Part shown: positions 61,201-64,000 of the stretch, piece by piece | Layout: every line of letters starts with the position of its first letter | Position numbering within the stretch: the stretch's first letter is position 1 | Origin: Varroa destructor | Lineage: Eukaryota; Arthropoda; Arachnida; Mesostigmata; Varroidae | Direction: 5' to 3' | Length of the DNA stretch: 64,000 nucleotides | Assembly (NCBI RefSeq): GCF_002443255.2 | Contig: NW_019211457.1 | Span: forward strand, 39,407,126-39,471,125 | Notes under the pieces: generated by a model | What the model was told of the DNA's origin: nothing | The model's database searches: none | What the model saw: only the letters and a program-made list of their open reading frames with translations | Translations under genes and position numbers: made by a program

Positions 61201-64000
61201 CCGCAATGCGCATTGTGCACTGAAGCTACACTGATCACGAGCACTCACCACGTTGCGCTCACTCCTCGCTAGATTTCGACATACGTCGGCCTGCGATCAT
61301 ATCGCGTGCTAAATATTTAACCCGTTCTCAGGCGGCGACCTGATCCGAGTTCGCCGCATGTCAGATGCGCCTTCTTTTCCTCAACTTTGAATTGAACATA
61401 ACCACTTACTATGAGGTGCGCTGTCATGTTTAAGATTCTCCGCCCCCCTGTCCACCAGCCGCTACTGCAAATACGCATACACGATCTTTCTACCAGTCTT
61501 AGTTCGCTTGCAAAGCCTGGTCACTGTGACAAGTGGCATGCGGGAACATGTGATGCAAGTCGTTGCCAGCCGAGCTGGCCAAGACCACCTCAGTCCCTCC
61601 TGTTAAAGGAACTTACAGAGGTTCCTGCAAAGTCCGAGAGCCACGAGGTTGAGAAAGAGAGAAAACGAGACGCAATCAGCTAAGAAGCGGGAGCTCGATG
61701 CGAGTACATCTGTGGTGGTTAGGCTCAAGTCTGCACGATAGCAAGGCAGAGTGTCAGGGAAAATAAGAGGCGACCGACAAACGGACTACCGAGAGATCTA
61801 AAACGATTCGATTTCGCTTGATTTTGAATGGGTTGGTTTCAAGAAATACAGGGGAGGGGGGAACGGGGAAAACCAAATAGAACAATCTCCACTTTTCCAC
61901 TTGAATCACTTGGCAATGGAAGTAGGGGAAGCGCTGGTAGCCAGCCTTTGTACCGCAAGGCTTCCACGGGCTGCGGAGGACATCACCAATTGGTAGCATA
62001 TCTATTCGTCTGCCAAATTTTATCTTACGTGCTCTTTTTGGCTACCAGAAAAATCTTCTTTTATCATACATCCTGTGGTTAACAGTACATCTCTAGACCG
62101 AAATTACGAACTACAATAATAAATTGCTTGTATGAAATATTTGAATATTTATGATTAATTGCAGTCAAGAAGCTCAATAAAAAATTTACAAATTTAAGAT
62201 AAACTTAATTTGATGGTTAGCGTCAAGCACGTTATATTTTTAGATTTTGACAGATATACTCGCGTATATCTACGTACAGAGTAAGATATGCTGAAGTTTT
62301 GAAATTTTACCTACTTCAACATCAGTCGTTTCCACAGCGTGGCTGGGTCCCCCACGGCATGTATATCTTTAGCTTCCTGTATTTCCGTTAAAATCTAGGG
62401 AATTTAAAAAGAGCTGGCGGACGCCAATGCTTGCCCCAGGTTCAGGGAACTCTCTTGGTGAACAACAGCGTATCAGCACGTTCTCCATCTTGCCTGGTCC
62501 TCAGGGAATGAACTGACTGCTGCGGCGAGACCCTTATGCTGAGAGAGAGGAACTTAGTCAAGCGAGGATTTCTCCAGCAAAAGGACTTCTTGTCGTGGCT
62601 TCATAGATCATTCCATCATGAAAGGCTTGAGGCGCTTTGCTTACGCGCTGCCGATAGAGTAATGCCGGTGAGCTCGTTTACCGCCCACAGGTTCTGAAGA
62701 AAAATCACAACATTTTTCGACTCAAGCCAGCGATTTTCAACGGAAGGCAACGAAGATACCAGGAAATTGTCTTCCTTCGGATATTCGTTGAAGGTTGGTG
62801 ACATTACTTGTTTTGACTTCGACTCGTTGCTTTCTGCGCTATGCTACATGCGTGCAACCTATATGCTTGAAAACTTGGCGTCGTCGCTATCTTTTCTTCT
62901 ATCGCTTACTACACCGCAACAAAACAGTTCTCCGTTAATCTTAATTTGAACTCACTAGAAGAAAAAACACAAGAGTAGAGAGACTCACACAGATCGATTT
63001 ATCGATAGTGGTTTCTCTGTCTATGCCGTTTGACGTTCACTGAACGATTGGCGCCATACAGGACTCATTCATCCTTCACATGCTTTCTGAAGCTAGAACA
63101 GAACGTGATGACGCAACATAGAAAGAGAATACGTAGCCTAAATGGTTAATATATTAGTCACGCCGGTAGTTTGTCTCTGCAACAATTTGCAGCCAAACAG
63201 TTATTGCTTGTAAATATCACCTGCGAGCCTCATGGAATCGCGATAAGCGAGAGATGCCTCTCTCTAAGTTGTATTCTTCGAAGCGAAAACTTTCGACCTT
63301 ACTCCATTGCTCCTCGTCGCAATCTGACAGTTCCGCAAAGTGTCTTTTGTAGCTCGTTTTATTCAAATCTACGATATTGATTCAGCTCGTACTGAACGCT
63401 TAAGACGTTCGAACGCTTTTTTATTCTCTGTTTACACAAAGTATCGGCGTATCCCGTAATAATTTCTTTAAATCGTTTGTAAAAATCGATTCGTTGATTT
63501 TTTCTGTCAAATAGCCAAACTTTTTCAGAAAAGAAAAATCACTTGAGTAAACGCCGCCAGCACTTGCAATAAATTCAATAAAATCAACAACATCATTTAG
63601 AAAGCCGATGAGACTGACAATGCTGATTCAGTGCCAAATGGTCTTCCTCCGAACTGCGGAGCAAGTCGCTATCCTTCCTTGCCCCGTAAAAGTCCTCAAT
63701 TTACCCCAATTTTCAAGGAAAATGCCAGCAGCAGTATAAGGGTGTTAGCACGAGCGGTTAACCGCATCATTTGAGCAAAAGCTTCTACGTAAAAATTCCT
63801 TCGACTTGGCTCCGAAGAGACATGGGCGAACCGGCGGCGGGCAGAGGGCGGGCGAGAGCGAAGCCACTTCGCCCACGAGCCGCCTCCACGAGAATCCCCG
63901 GTGGCAGGAACAGGCAGGCAGATTGACCCTGGCTGCGCTTGCGGCCTCGCACTTCTTGGGCGCGGCGGCTGAATGTTTGTGCATAAAAACCACGCTTCGT
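55201..64000. other. Non-coding stretch to the window end
   Basis: Open frames of up to about 160 codons occur but none resembles a known protein or shows coherent splice signals. AT-rich blocks lie at about 58640-58980, 62080-62330 and 62950-63620. A short ACG tract lies near 57377-57390 and a G-rich segment at about 61850-61867. No RNA gene was recognised. Confidence 0.6.

Overview
The window looks like animal (eukaryotic nuclear) DNA. It has very low coding density, no operon-like packing, many CAG/CTG, GA, TA and homopolymer microsatellites, and blocks of AT-rich and GC-richer sequence alternating every few kilobases. An invertebrate, perhaps an arthropod such as a mite, would fit, but nothing in the sequence fixes the taxon and that is a guess. 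I recognise no transposase, reverse transcriptase, rRNA or tRNA. There is no sign of bacterial or viral insertion beyond the single bacterial-type gene family described next.

The one gene I can assign with confidence lies on the minus strand at 24787-25638. It is an uninterrupted 283-codon ORF for a BtpA/SgcQ-family TIM-barrel protein. Its first 22 residues are basic and hydroxylated with no acidic residue, as expected of a mitochondrial presequence. An in-frame stop 36 bases upstream fixes the start, and an AATAAA signal lies about 100 bases past the stop. It reads as a complete, single-exon gene.

Layout: 1-24679 is gene-poor, with microsatellites and a few open frames that might be exons (7964-8516, 9488-9754, 13639-13798, 16312-17330 minus, 17874-18515). 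24680-25674 holds the BtpA-family gene with its poly(A) signal and short 5' region. 25675-64000 is again gene-poor, with a possible exon ending in a strong donor near 38535, a strongly purine-skewed stretch at about 35280-36230 that creates a long spurious ORF, a 31-bp tandem duplication at 46576, and more microsatellites.

Most open frames outside the BtpA gene are no longer than expected by chance in 64 kb. They are reported as candidates or rejected, not as genes. I found no multi-gene system here.
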